From positions 65,552,580-65,616,579 of the forward strand of contig OY744529.1 of assembly GCA_963556195.1 (NCBI GenBank): a DNA stretch of 64,000 nucleotides, in the 5' to 3' direction. A program made the position numbers and the translations under genes. Under the pieces are notes generated by a model. That model searched no databases. It saw only the letters and a program-made list of their open reading frames with translations, and was not told the DNA's origin. Shown in pieces: positions 32,531 through 43,698 of this stretch; position 1 is the first letter of the stretch; the number at the start of each line of letters is the position of its first letter. This DNA comes from Sepiola atlantica (lineage: Eukaryota > Mollusca > Cephalopoda > Sepiida > Sepiolidae).

Positions 32531-33284
32531 TGATTCAACATTAAATGTCATACGGACTAAAAAAAAAAAAAATACTTAAACATTGCTAAAACTTTTGCAT
32601 GATACCATTACCATTTTAGTAATGTTTAACTACAATTTGAAGGATTACAATTTTGCAGAATTAAAATTCTAGTGGATGAAAAGTTTGCAGAATTAAAATT
32701 ATTAAATATCTTTTCAGAATATTAATATAAATAATACATGCACAGTGGAGCATGCATAAAGAGAAGATTATACACATACACCCCAGACGTTTATACATAT
32801 GTTTAATCATGGGCACACACACACACATATATACATGCTTGCATACGTACATATAGACATGAATGCACATACACAAATTGTGTTGACACAGGTCTACATA
32901 TACACACACATGACATATAAAGTTTACCAAAACGTCATATAACTTGAATAAAGCCTACATCACATTAAAAATGTTATCCAGTTATCTTAGATATAAATTG
33001 AAGTCCGCATCAGACGTCTGTCAGTTAGTGGCTGGTGTCTAAGCCGCTGGCAGGTGCCCACCTGCCCCCCTGGGATACTTAAAACTAACAACGGTTCACA
33101 GAGGTTGACTTTTCCGGAGAAGCAAAAAATCTGTGTGAATCTATTCGTGTCATCCTGTGGTTTGTTTTTTAGACAGTTTTCCTTTTTCCAGCGTGATCGA
33201 CAAGAAACCCTTCGAATTAAAGATGGCCGACATATAAGCCAACAAGCCGTCGTTGTTGGAGTCGACTGACGAGCAGCCATATCC
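32531..33284. other. No recognised gene; short CA/TA repeats
   Basis: ACACAC and CATATA words lie near 32815-32840. The frames at 32987-33289 on both strands lack recognised motifs. Confidence 0.35.
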
Positions 33285-33495
33285 AACATGAATCCTTAGA
33301 AAATGACCTCCAGTCTGTAGCAGAATAAGACGTTAAATGTATTGTTACATTTAATGCTATCAAAACAGAGCTCCTTTCCGATTGTCGTGGCTAATATTAC
33401 CCTTCCTGAGAGTCCAACGTTCAAATTCCTTTGTCTAACATTCACCGGCAACATGAATTGGAATAAATACATATAAGATAATGCCAAGTCTGCTG
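33285..33495 (+). pseudogene. Short LINE remnant (same group as 29.35-31.0 kb)
   Basis: The + strand reads ESLENDLQSVAE, DVKCIVTFNAIKTELLSD and, after a frame break, TLPESPTFKFLCLTFTGNMN with WNKYI and AKSAAKII. This is the segment after the FADD motif and before the LYKxxIHPYMEYC block in Jockey/CR1-group LINEs. Two stops and one frameshift are visible. Confidence 0.7.
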
Positions 33496-34085
33496 CAAAG
33501 ATTATTACTTGAAAAATTTACTATAAAATAGTAAATACTATTCCAGTATTTGTGTATGAACATAATTATTTTAAATTCCCCACAATAAATTTCTTTAAAA
33601 ATCCCTGCGTTTAAGCATGTAGGTTTCTACTAGGATGCTTCTTAGTTATGCAATAATACAAACGTTTAACTGTTTATTATTATTTACAATTTTAATAATT
33701 ATAAAACAAAATAATTAATATTTATAAATAACTAAAGATTCGATTAACACTACTTATATGGGGCTCAGGGGTGAGGGCAGGAATTTCTTGGGTTCTTCCA
33801 TTTTTCTGGGCGATGGCAGTGCACAGGTCCTGCTAGTCGTTTATATTATACTAGTAGATATATCTTTTTATCTGCACGTCTACACCTCTTCTTTGACCCA
33901 ATCTCCACTTACTAAACTATCTTCCACTCGCACATGCTACAGAAACGATTCTTCAACCAGCTACCTCATGAAAAATTGACCACTAGTATCATGCTAAACA
34001 CCATAACTATCACCCGTACATTTTATCCTATCTCGCTATCACGCATTCTGGATTCTTCCTCATATCTGCACATATAAATATTGCA
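33496..34085. other. No recognised feature
   Basis: AT-rich spacer. The 73-residue frame at 33758-33979 has no recognised motif. Confidence 0.35.
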
Positions 34086-34097
34086 TTCTTTTTCTTA

Positions 34098-34160
34098 TCA
34101 TGTATCTTGATAAAGCCTAGGTTTAGGCGAAATACCGATTCATATCATGACTCTGTGTTG
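34098..34160 (+). other. Degenerate hammerhead-like motif
   Basis: The stretch CTTGATAAAGCCTAGGTTTA then GGCGAAATACCG has a stem-II-like AGCC/GGC hairpin between a CUGANGA-like word (one extra U, final G lost) and a GAAA word. It is too degenerate to be active. It resembles the hammerhead-like block in other elements of this window. Confidence 0.25.
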
Positions 34161-34212
34161 ACGTCTTTTGTTCAAATTAATTTGTCTTTTGCTTTATCAT
34201 CATTTCCATTTT

Positions 34213-34433
34213 TGTTACTGTTGTGAAGTAGTCCAACAGTAAAAAGAAGTCAAGTCGAGGTTGGGTTAAGATAACAAGTGTATTAACATAAAAGGTACAA
34301 AGGTAAGGAAACTGACTGGCACTCGGCTAGACAGTTACAATACTGTCCTTTTTCTCCCTGGTGATTGTCTACTCACACTATTTATATTGAAAACCGGTGT
34401 AGTTTCTCTTCTGTTAGAACAGCCGGTGTAACA
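34213..34433. mobile_element. Possible solo LTR
   Basis: 221 bp beginning TGTTAC and ending GTAACA, with a TATTTATATTG word inside. No convincing target-site duplication, primer-binding site or second copy was found, so this is tentative. Confidence 0.2.
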
Positions 34434-34501
34434 GTTACAAATTCTATCAGATTATCATCCGCCAAATATATCTCACACACACATTATATATATAGGTAAA
34501 G

Positions 34502-34573
<72 letters not shown>
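34502..34573. repeat. (TA)n microsatellite
   Basis: About 36 TA units. Confidence 0.97.
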
Positions 34574-34578
<5 letters not shown>

Positions 34579-35145
34579 GGGTAATCTCCTCAACTAATGA
34601 ATGGATCATTATGAATTTTGGAATATATATTCTCGACAACATGGTGAGTAACATAGGCACATTATGTTTTTTGTAAATGTTAACATTTAAGGGGTGCATA
34701 TATATAAGGATTTCTTCTTTTTTTATGAATCGATCATTATGAATTTTGGAATATATATTCTCGGCAACCTGGTGAGTAACATAGACATATTCTTCTTTTT
34801 TGTAAACTTTATCATGTAGGAGGTGCACCAACCCAAATTCATCCTGCCTCAAAAAAACATTAATAGAGAAAAGAATTGCTCTATAACAAATTTTAAGTTA
34901 TATTAAGTAATATATTTGTAAAGAATCAGTGCGTGCGCATGAGTTTTAATATGTATGTGCTTAGTATTAGGCAACAGGGTGAGTAACGTGGGCACATTAT
35001 TATTTTTTTTTTGTAAACTTTATCATTTAGGTGGGGGGGGCACAGAAACCGTACCATATCCCCCCCCCCTCCCGAAAGAAAAAAACATTAAAATTTAAAA
35101 CTAATGCTATTTTTATTGCTTATACCAGTCCTGAGACGGGTATTT
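34574..35145. mobile_element. R1-like element with repeated units
   Basis: Three units share GGATCATTATGAATTTTGGA and/or AACA-GGTGAGTAAC, then TTTTTTGTAAACTTTATCAT (near 34605, 34730 and 34975). The last unit leads to CAGTCCTGAGACGGGTATTT and a (TA)n tract, an inverted form of the R1 head. This is a related but distinct subfamily of the (TA)n-linked elements. Confidence 0.55.
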
Positions 35146-35171
35146 TAATATATATATATATATATATATAT
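35146..35171. repeat. Short (TA)n microsatellite
   Basis: About 13 TA units after the ACGGGTATTTTAA end. Confidence 0.9.
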
Positions 35172-35452
35172 GATTATTTTAATTTACACAGACATGTACA
35201 AAATCTGCGACACTGGCATGTCGATGTTATCGATTAACAGCTATTATAAACTGAGATCTCATCAGGCAGAGTTAGAATCCGATCTTAACTGTAGATCATA
35301 TTTGGAAAGAAATAAAAATAATAAATATAAATAATAATAAATAAAAATAAAAATAATCATATATAAAAAGCTCTATTTGATATTGAGCACTGTTTTATAA
35401 ACCCGGTTGAAATTCTTTGGATTACTACCCTGTGGATGTTTTACCTGGATTA
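35172..35452. other. No recognised feature
   Basis: AT-rich spacer with AATAAA-type runs. Confidence 0.35.
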
Positions 35453-35454
35453 TT

Positions 35455-35521
<67 letters not shown>
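35453..35521. repeat. (TA)n microsatellite
   Basis: About 33 TA units, one interruption. Confidence 0.97.
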
Positions 35522-35524
<3 letters not shown>

Positions 35525-35689
35525 CTAAGTCTGTTGGATTCTCGAAGACCTAAAAACATCTGACAAGTCAATATTTGATTCTGACTAGCACAGTATTCCT
35601 TTTTATCTTTGTAGCATGTTCTTTACACTCCAACATGTAATTCGTTTTAGTTTCTTAGTAAATACTTATTCCAGTCAGGAAGTTTGTTA

Positions 35690-36480
35690 GCAGGCCATTT
35701 TTTGTTTATAAACTAAACAGCACCAGCCACTTACAAAGAGTTTTGGAGATAGACCCCCGTAACCACATATATTCTGAAAGCATATTACCCAGAAAATTGG
35801 GATAAGTACATTTCGATTAAAGCAGACACAATAATATTGTACTCATTCCAGATAACTTATTTATATTGTATTTATAACTTAAAAATGGAGATAGAACCCC
35901 GAAATATACATACTCTAAAACCACATAACTCAGAGTTCTTGGATTTCTATATTTCATTTTGATCAAAGGAGGTACAATAATTTTGTACGGTCTGCATCCA
36001 CACCGGACCACTTTAATTTTTGTATTTATAACTTATAGGCATCCATAACCATATCTATTCTCAAATACATTCCCCAGATTACTTGGATAAGTATATTTCA
36101 TTTTGATCCAAGAGGCACAGAAATACTGTAGAGTTGGCAGTTCACAGTGGACAACTTTATTATATAGTATTTATAACTTGAAAATCGAGATAAACATCCT
36201 CAGTAATCATATATACTCTGAAATTACATCACCCAGGATACTTGAGTAAGTATATTTCATTTTGATCAAAAAAGGAGCACAACTATTATGAGGGTATGTA
36301 TTCGTTCAAGACAATTTATAAAAAGGAAATTTACTTTTATTGGAGTTTGAATTTCATAACCATATATATATTCTGAAACTACATTATAACAAGAGTATTT
36401 GGATATTTCAAAATATGGACTTGACGCAAAAAGACATATGTTCCTCATTCAACCGTGGGCAAAACGGGTATTCCTGCTAG
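35690..36480 (-). mobile_element. Element with about 155-170-bp tandem core ending ACGGGTATTCCTGCTAGTA
   Basis: Four to five diverged units share AAGTATATTTCATTTTGATC, AATTTATAACTT and ATATATACTCTGAAA-like words (spaced near 35800, 35950, 36090, 36245 and 36380). The array ends at 36462-36480 with AAACGGGTATTCCTGCTAGT, an inverted R1-type head, next to TATATA. Repeats of about 155-165 bp in the core are the hallmark of pearl and HINE-type elements. Confidence 0.6.
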
Positions 36481-37055
36481 TATATATATATATGTCTATA
36501 TTATATAAAGTTAAGTATGTTTATATGTCTATATATGTGTATATATAGGATTCAATCCTAAACTAATTGAAGAGTCTAAATGTGGGTTATATTTAGTTTA
36601 TTTAATTTTATGTAAAGGGGGCAAAGAAGGATGGAATCTGTTCGTGAAAAAGCAAATACTTTCGATTTTTGTGAAATTGTAACAATAGGTATTAGACATC
36701 AATTAATAAGTATTCCACACATTTCAGTTTCTTTGAAGTATTTTAAAAAAGTTTTTAGGGGACATAATATGGGTACAACTTCCCATTTGAAAATTCAAGT
36801 ATTTCAGATTTGCATTAAATTTGATCTATAGTCATTAGACTAGATTAATCAAGATTTCCAATATTTGAATATTTTCTTAAGACCCCTTAAGCTTAAGCCT
36901 TACATTTTAGAGATTTTCTAAGAATTCTAGACATAACGTTTAGTAGCATTGAATCTTAATTTTAATATTCGTAAGGGGACATGAAAGCGATGCAAAAATG
37001 TTCTGTTCAAGGAATTCATTTTACCCATCCTGGGGTGGTTATACTTTTAGTATCA
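36481..37055 (-). mobile_element. R1 pearl-like element
   Basis: Minus-strand order: head near 37028-37050 (CCACCCCAGGATGGGTAAAA), core TATGTCTAGAATTC, AATGCAAATCTGAAATACTT, CAAATGGGAAGTTGTACCCA, and tail TTAGGATTGAATCC near 36545. It abuts the preceding ACGGGTATT element head to tail. Confidence 0.65.
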
Positions 37056-37140
37056 TATATTTGTAATAAGTAATATCGTACTTACCTCCCTTATTGGAGA
37101 TTACCCCTTCTTGTTTTATATATATATTTAAATTTTAATT

Positions 37141-37243
37141 ATCCATGGACACGTGTTTCGTCGTTTATGCCTCATCAGATTCAAAACCACGACCCCTGAG
37201 TCTGAAAACTGAAGCTCTACAACTGAGCCAATCCCCACCTTTT
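37141..37243 (-). mobile_element. tRNA-headed SINE ending in a hammerhead core
   Basis: The minus strand starts GGTGGGGATTGGCTCAGTTG (acceptor plus D arm, A box TGGCTCAGTTG). It continues to a degraded B box GGTTTTGAATC, and then directly CTGATGAGGCATAAACGACG, AAACACGTGTCC. CTGATGA and GAA boxes, A15.1-U16.1 and a palindromic short stem III (ACACGTGT) with H17=C are all present. Stem II is GGC/GAC with one mismatch. The expected stem I pairing is poor, so activity is doubtful. About 100 bp. Confidence 0.6.
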
Positions 37244-37244
37244 T

Positions 37245-37566
37245 ATAGATATCATTTATTTGTTCATTTTGTTTACGATATCTTTGAACGAATTCAATTA
37301 CATATACAGAAGAACATTTTACCTTAATGCTAGTTGGGAATAATTTTCACTTCACCAATGTAATACCCCCAGATGGGGAGCGACATATATATTTTCAATG
37401 GATAATTAAACTTTTAAAATATATGTTGCTCCCCATCTGGGGGCATCACATTGGTGAAGGGAAAATTATTCCCAATGAGCATTAATGTAAAATGCTTTTT
37501 TTAATCAATAACTGAATTCGTTCACAAATGTCGCAAACAAAATAAGCAAATAAATGACATCTAGCA
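37245..37566. mobile_element. Long palindrome, arms about 150 bp
   Basis: The left arm (ATCATTTATTTGTTCATTTT, GAACGAATTCAATTA, AACATTTTACCTTAATGCTA, GGGAATAATTTTCACTTCAC, CCCCCAGATGGGGAGCGACA) is mirrored by the right arm (TGCTCCCCATCTGGGGGCAT, GTGAAGGGAAAATTATTCCC, AGCATTAATGTAAAATGC, TGAATTCGTTC, AAATAAATGACAT). The spacer is about 18 bp at 37395-37412 and arm identity is about 85-90%. It starts exactly where the tRNA-hammerhead SINE ends. It is a foldback element or a template-switch product. Confidence 0.85.
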
Positions 37567-37822
37567 TATATATAAATAGTTATGGATTTGGATATATGCT
37601 ATTCGAAGATATATCATATTCTGTTTTTATTATATTTTTTCCGTCAGTTTTGGTATCAGAACCTAGGTGTGTCATGTTTCCGAGAGCGACAGATGTATAG
37701 AACAATTGCAACTTTTGGATATTTGAAAATTTTGTCTGGAGCTCTGATATTTTTAACACCCCAACCCCCACCTCATCAGGAAATATTTGGGCTAATATCT
37801 TAATATCTTCATTGTTGCGTTT

Positions 37823-38091
37823 CCCTTGTAAGTCACAACACTACTACACAGACTTCTCGCATACAAACAAACTGACTGTAACCCCTGGGTCACTGGCATG
37901 TCTGCAAACACCATAAGTCACAGTCATGGACTACTAAAATATAGCGATAGCTTAGACACAGTCTCACTAACTCATTCATGACAAGTCCACACACATATGG
38001 ACAAAAATAACACTTTCTTTGTCAAGACCTTTTGAACATTTCTTAACTCTTTGCTTTTTTACTCTGTTCATTTGGTGGTTCAACAAGGCGT
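37823..38091 (+). repeat. 269-bp direct repeat, copy 1
   Basis: It starts CCCTTGTAAGTCACAACACT and ends TTCAACAAGGCGT. It is identical to copy 2 at 38622-38890 except for two bases I could find (CACTGGCATG/CACTTGCATG; ATGACAAG/ATGATAAG). About 99% identity means the duplication is recent. Confidence 0.95.
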
Positions 38092-38387
38092 TTCCTGCCG
38101 TTATATTCTCCAGCCAGCCTCGGTTAAAAGATACTTTGTTTTCATGGCCCATGTGGAATATGGTATGTGGAACCCCTGTTACAGCAGAAACAGCAGCAGC
38201 AACAACAACAGCGCCAGAGAAACGATCTCTGAAATATTTGATGTTTACTTGGTTGAAATACTTAATACTGATTGGTCAATTCTATCAAAATACTCAACTT
38301 TGATTTGTTGCCTATATCGGATTTCACCCAATCAGAAAGAGTTTGCCGTGGGAGCCGAGCACCTGTTCACATTAATTCTATAAGCGA
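38092..38387. other. Spacer between the direct repeats
   Basis: Contains GCAGCAGCAACAACAACAGC near 38190 and frames of 94-110 residues with no recognised motif. Confidence 0.35.
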
Positions 38388-38578
38388 GTGGATATCGACA
38401 TGGACTGAAGACCTGGGTGTTCCAAGTTCGAAACCAGTCGGTTCCACAGTACCACTTTTACTTAGGGATATTGGCAACCTTGACGTGGTCCTTCCCGTAA
38501 GTACCCGATGTCTTTCCAGAAAGATTTCTAACTAGAAAAACATCGGGGAAACTAATGCCAACACAAGAATCATCTGAT
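38388..38578 (+). mobile_element. tRNA-derived SINE S2, A box truncated
   Basis: AGCGAGTGGATATCGACATG (remnant A box), GTTCCAAGTTCGAAACCAGT (B box) and GGGATATTGGCAACCTTGAC, with the CTAACTAGAAAAACATCGGG tail. It lies between the 269-bp direct repeats. Confidence 0.8.
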
Positions 38579-38621
38579 TCACACGAAAGTAGAAGGTAAG
38601 AGATTCAACTTGCCACACGAA

Positions 38622-38890
38622 CCCTTGTAAGTCACAACACTACTACACAGACTTCTCGCATACAAACAAACTGACTGTAACCCCTGGGTCACTTGCATGT
38701 CTGCAAACACCATAAGTCACAGTCATGGACTACTAAAATATAGCGATAGCTTAGACACAGTCTCACTAACTCATTCATGATAAGTCCACACACATATGGA
38801 CAAAAATAACACTTTCTTTGTCAAGACCTTTTGAACATTTCTTAACTCTTTGCTTTTTTACTCTGTTCATTTGGTGGTTCAACAAGGCGT
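38622..38890 (+). repeat. 269-bp direct repeat, copy 2
   Basis: Second copy of 37823-38091. After the shared AACAAGGCGT the two loci differ completely. Confidence 0.95.
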
Positions 38891-39339
38891 AAATAAAGTT
38901 GATATATTATGTATGACAGACTTTATATATTATTTTTGACTTTGCCTGTTCCACTACACATATGTGGTCTCTTTCTCTATTGAGAGTAAATGTATTTGTC
39001 ATAAACCGGTTAATGATAAGTTCGAAGGGGTAAAAAATAATTTGATAAAAAATTGTGTATAGCTGATAAAAATGGTTTTATGTTGTTGTTGTTTTTAAAT
39101 ATTATTAAATGAAGAACCATTTCGACTTAAACTCTATTTAGTGCAAAGCATGTAATCTGAAGAAAAATATGTTTGAAATGTGTAAATATGCTACAAGAAG
39201 CGTGTATAAAAACGTCTGTTTTTCCTATTACTGCATAATACGAAATTGAGTTTAACTGCAAAACGTTCTTAATGTCATAATCTTCAAAAAAACAAAAAAA
39301 TATTATCGCCTATGAAGAAACTGTTTAACTCTTCGAACT

Positions 39340-40155
39340 CACCATTTGCCCATAAACTGTCCCCATAAGTAATCAATTTTTGTTAATTTCGTTCTCCATT
39401 TTACATCCTCTCATAATAATCTTCATCATTCAACTGACAATCCATCCATCTATTTAACTCTCATCCTAGAGTGGCTTTTGGCCTTGATAAGTGGTGGCTC
39501 ATTAAAAAGTAAAAAGTCCTTTTATGATAAGGTTTACATAGAATGAAAGGCGTCACAAACGGCTTTCTTGTCTTATCAATTAGACATGCAATGTGCATGC
39601 AATCACATGTACATCTAAACAAAGAAAACAATGTTTCAGGGTTTCTGAAAAGTCATCCATTGAAATTAGTTTGAATCTATTTTTGTACAGATTCATCATT
39701 TTTGTCATTTTTCTTTTTACACATTTATTTATTCTTTTTTTTGTATCTAATTATAATTTTATTTGTATAGTAAAAAAAATATTTGGAAGAGAGTTTTTAA
39801 TCACTCGACCAGAAACCGAATACACATATCTCCTAGCTGAAGTAGAACAAATGATATTGGAGCAACACCGCAAACATCTACCCATTTGCTTGTAGCATCA
39901 CAAATTCACATCGCTATATACGGATTACAAGCAAGTGTCTGATCTGCTCCAACTGAACCGTCATAGATTAAGGGCATAATGTTAGTAGACCTGAACTTCC
40001 ACTCGAGGATAAGAGTTTATAAGATGAATAAATTGTTAGTTGAATGATGAGGAATATTATAAGAGGATTGAAAATGATGAATGATGTAGAATATCATGAG
40101 AGGATTGAAAATGATGAATGAGATGGACAACATTTGATGAGGACGGTTTATGACG
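39340..40155. repeat. R5 inverted pair
   Basis: The left member (39340-39510) has TTCAACTGACAATCCATCCA, CTCATCCTAGAGTGGCTTTT and GGCCTTGATAAGTGGTGGCT. The right member (39985-40155) has the inverse (CCACTCGAGGATAAGAGTTT, GTTAGTTGAATGATGAGGAA). A short internal tandem, GAGGATTGAAAATGATGAAT, occurs twice at 40065-40120. The middle (39511-39984) is AT-rich and unrecognised. Confidence 0.65.
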
Positions 40156-40319
40156 ATGTTTGCTTGATTTGGTTGTTTTGTATCAAATCATAGCAAACCT
40201 ATTCGAGTTATTTAATGCTAAATTTAGTCAATGTGGTATTTTGGCAATTTTGTCAATATGCATAAGAACTTGGTAAACACGTCATCGCCCGATCCATGTA
40301 ATTTTATCTGAAGGACGAT

Positions 40320-40442
40320 ATGCAGCAGTTCAAAAGTTGTATTCTTTTTAAGATTATGACATGCTGAACATATTATTGCAAAAATCTATTTACTATTACA
40401 TATGAAATAGAAAAAAAAACTTTTAAAATTACACTACACTTA
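40320..40442. mobile_element. Arm fragment of the foldback element at 3.6-4.4 kb
   Basis: CGATATGCAGCAGTTCAAAA, ATTATGACATGCTGAACATA and AAAAAACTTTTAAAATTA parallel the left arm at 3645-3775. Only one arm is present. Confidence 0.55.
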
Positions 40443-41942
40443 ATTCTTACCAGCAAAATTGATTTTTAAAAATTAGAGTTACTTCCCTTTAGAACATAAA
40501 AATAGCCGAAAAACCAAGTCCCCCTAACGAATCCTGGGTCAGTTGCCACCCAAAGAATGATCTTTTTTTTCAAATTTTAGATAGTATTCAGATCAAGAAA
40601 ATACCAACTTTGTGGGTGTTTGTTTTGTATTTTTTAAAGTTTTAGTTTGACACACACACACACGATTGCTCTTTATATAATAGATTATGAGATCCAGCTA
40701 TAAATGCATGCAATAATTTGCAAACATTTCTCAAAGATGACGCATTGATCTTGAACCAGAAAATTAAAGCCTATTTAAGGTGGTTCTATCTACATTGGGC
40801 CTCGGACAGCCTATGAATTTACTGGTCACGGCACTATAGAACAGTGTGCAGCGTTATCGGTTGTGAAGATCTTTTTGCCATTCTAAACAGCTGGCCGGCA
40901 CATGTCACCTAATGTTGTTTTGCTGTCTCATAGTAGTAGAGAACTTAGTTGCACCTGTTTCGAACTGATGTGATGTCTGTTGTGGTTGTAAAATGTTTGA
41001 GCATAGTTGTCGAAGTGGTAGCAGTCGTTTGTGATTATCTCCACAATGGGCGTGAATATGTGTAGCAGTCTACATATTAATGTCAGAAAAATAAAACAAT
41101 GTATTCATTTTAGATTTACGTGTTTATTTCTTTTTATTTAGATTTCTCTGTGAAGAATCGTTGAAAGCATTTTATATTTACTACGTGTTACGTGTCCCAA
41201 ATTTATTGAAGGACATTCGGAGGGTGTTGGAGAGTCATGTGAGCCTTTGAAATGTGCGTCTGTCTTAACTCGTGTCTTAAATAAAAGAGATCAACTAATC
41301 TTTCTTTTCTTTGCACGTACTTTCAGTGAGCGACGGCACTTCCTGAAGCACCACACGTCACCCCCAAGTTATTGCATTCTAAAGTAAAATGTTGGATCAT
41401 GCAAAAACAAAGACAAAAAACTGAAATAGCACAATTAAAAAGAATAACAAACTAGTACAAGGGGAATAACTCTAGTTAACTAAAATCTCGAGTGTTAACT
41501 ATTCTGTACTTTTACCAATCCTCTCTCCAGTCATCTTACTGGACAACAATAGTAAATAATAAATAAGAAACGGTGAACAGGCTGGCTGTACTTTATATAT
41601 AAGATATCAACAATTTGTTTTCTCCCCTAAAAACTATTGTAGATGAGAAATATTAACACACCAGCTGAAGTAGCCATCAAGTTTGCTTTATATGAATAGA
41701 TATCAAGCGATAATGTCACAAATTGTAATCGGTTGAGTTGGAAGATCAATTTTTTGAAAACATCAACTTAGCATAGAAATTTGACCTGATTGAAAGAAAC
41801 AGATATCAACCGGCGGGAGAAAATTAGCATAAATTATTTGAAAAAAATTAAATTAAAAAACAATTTGTATTTTTAGTCCAAGCATGTATTGTACTGTAGA
41901 GTGTACATGTGTATTGACGTGTGTGTGAGAGAAGGTATATAC
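40443..41942. other. Unassigned, no recognised gene
   Basis: About 1.5 kb with a CACACA run near 40650 and no open frame over 60 codons that looks coding. No second copy in the window was noticed. Confidence 0.4.
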
Positions 41943-42090
41943 TTATGAGAGAGAGGGAGAGAGAGAGAGAGAGGGAGAGAGAGAGAGGGAGGGAGAGAGA
42001 GAGAAGGTATATACTTATGAGAGAGAGGGAGAGAGAGAGATAGAGAGAAGGTATATATTTATAAGAGAGAGAGAGAGAAAGAGAAAATGT
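41943..42090. repeat. (GA)n tract with embedded 35-bp repeats
   Basis: GAGA runs interrupted three times by GAAGGTATATACTTATGAGA-like spacers (41930, 42003, 42047), forming a higher-order repeat. Confidence 0.9.
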
Positions 42091-42136
42091 ATGCGAAACA
42101 GAGAAATAGGGAGAAAGACATAATGTATACATTTAT

Positions 42137-42138
<2 letters not shown>

Positions 42139-42218
<80 letters not shown>
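42139..42218. repeat. (GATA)n microsatellite
   Basis: Twenty perfect GATA units. Confidence 0.98.
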
Positions 42219-42232
42219 TTGCATGTATACTG

Positions 42233-42350
42233 TCCCCATTTACTTGCCTCCCCAGAAGGACACATTTAGATACAAGGTAGGTTTTTATGGGAAGAAAATC
42301 AAGCTCCTCCCCAAATTAGAACACTGGTTTGGAACAAAAATAAATATTAT
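42233..42350 (-). mobile_element. F2 SINE, 5'-truncated (tail end only)
   Basis: On the + strand CCCCATTTACTTGCCTCCCC, TTTAGATACAAGGTAGGTTT and TTGGAACAAAAATAAATATT correspond to the F2 tail and inner body. The U2 head is absent. Confidence 0.7.
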
Positions 42351-42376
42351 CTATGTATAAGAAAATATGTGAACGT

Positions 42377-42382
42377 CTGAGA

Positions 42383-42426
<44 letters not shown>

Positions 42427-42428
42427 CA
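42377..42428. repeat. (GA)n then G run
   Basis: GAGA tract ending in about 11 G. Confidence 0.95.
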
Positions 42429-42639
42429 GACAGACAGAGTTTATTTAGATCAGAATAAAGTGTGTATCGCTCCGTATCTCCTTGCGCACACCCGCCAATG
42501 TGTGCGTGAATACATGCAATGCCAAAGCAAAAACTGAACTAAAATTTCGCGCGCATTTTTCCAGCTTGTGAATTAACGAAAAAGAAACCCACTATTACTA
42601 CTGCTACCTGTTGTAAGAAAATCTGATGCTTTTTGTGTC

Positions 42640-42738
42640 GTCAATAATAAATAATCTCTATATTAATAAAATTGTGTAACCACTTCTCGCGTGCCTGTGT
42701 ATGTGTGTTTCTCGCCTCTACGTGACTTACACCGTATT
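42640..42738 (+). repeat. Dispersed repeat R6 (Helitron-end-like?)
   Basis: TCTATATTAATAAAATTGTG, AACCACTTCTCGCGTGCCTG and TTTCTCGCCTCTACGTGACT recur inverted at 47200-47275. The TCTATATTAATAAAA start is reminiscent of Helitron 5' ends in other animals. That is weak inference. Confidence 0.55.
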
Positions 42739-42889
42739 ATGTGGAAATAAGAAATTATCCACTCAATGTTTTTTTTTTTCTTTAGGTCAAATCATCCACT
42801 CAATGGTTTTTTCTTTAGGTCATCAGAAATGATAATTTATATATGAAAAATTAAATTACTTTGAGTTTATATTTATGATTTTGTAATAT

Positions 42890-42962
42890 ATTTAAATAAA
42901 TACCGAGTACGAACATTGGCGAAGCACAAACTTTTCCCTTAATTTCTGACGGAGAGTGTACA
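42890..42962 (-). repeat. 75-bp module flanked by trinucleotide array
   Basis: TAAATACCGAGTACGAACAT, GGCGAAGCACAAACTTTTCC and TTAATTTCTGACGGAGAGTG are the reverse complement of the module at 62936-63010. Both copies sit against trinucleotide repeats. Confidence 0.9.
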
Positions 42963-43198
<236 letters not shown>

Positions 43199-43698
43199 GA
43201 TATGAAATGGTAAAGTTGTTTTTCATTTCGGAGAGCGTCATCATCAATAACGAAATGTTCCTGACGCAACTACGGTTTTTGGTGAAATAGTCGAAACACA
43301 AACTACCAAACATATTCGATATTGCAACGGAAGAAGACATTTCACAATCATCTTACATCATGCATAAAAAACTTACATTGTCCCTAATTTGTTCCGTGAT
43401 TCTATAATCAAGGTACAAATTCGGGAATGTCTAACCCGTTGTTTAACTAAACTTTCTTTATGCTAATGACTGTGTGACCTCCTGGAGGTTAACCGTCGTC
43501 GTGTGGTCAATACAATCATCATAACCCAACCAGGGCGTCCGTTCTGGTCGCGTGGGAGTTACTTGTTTTCTTCCCTCCTGGCATCCGTCTGCTTAAGCAT
43601 ATTCTTCTACCATACTGCCCTCTCCTATTTATTTTTTTATTTTTTGTGGTGGTTGGGTGTGTATGGATCCCCCCCCCCCCTACATTAAAAAGAAACGA
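43199..43698. other. No recognised feature
   Basis: A C run (43669-43680) abuts the next F2 copy. The 61-residue frame at 43503-43688 has no recognised motif. Confidence 0.4.

Noticed and set aside
34098..34160. Active hammerhead ribozyme
   Set aside because: The CUGANGA box has an insertion and lost its G8, so catalysis is not expected.
34213..34433. Confident solo LTR
   Set aside because: TGTTAC/GTAACA ends are suggestive, but flanking bases do not form a target-site duplication and no second copy or PBS was found.
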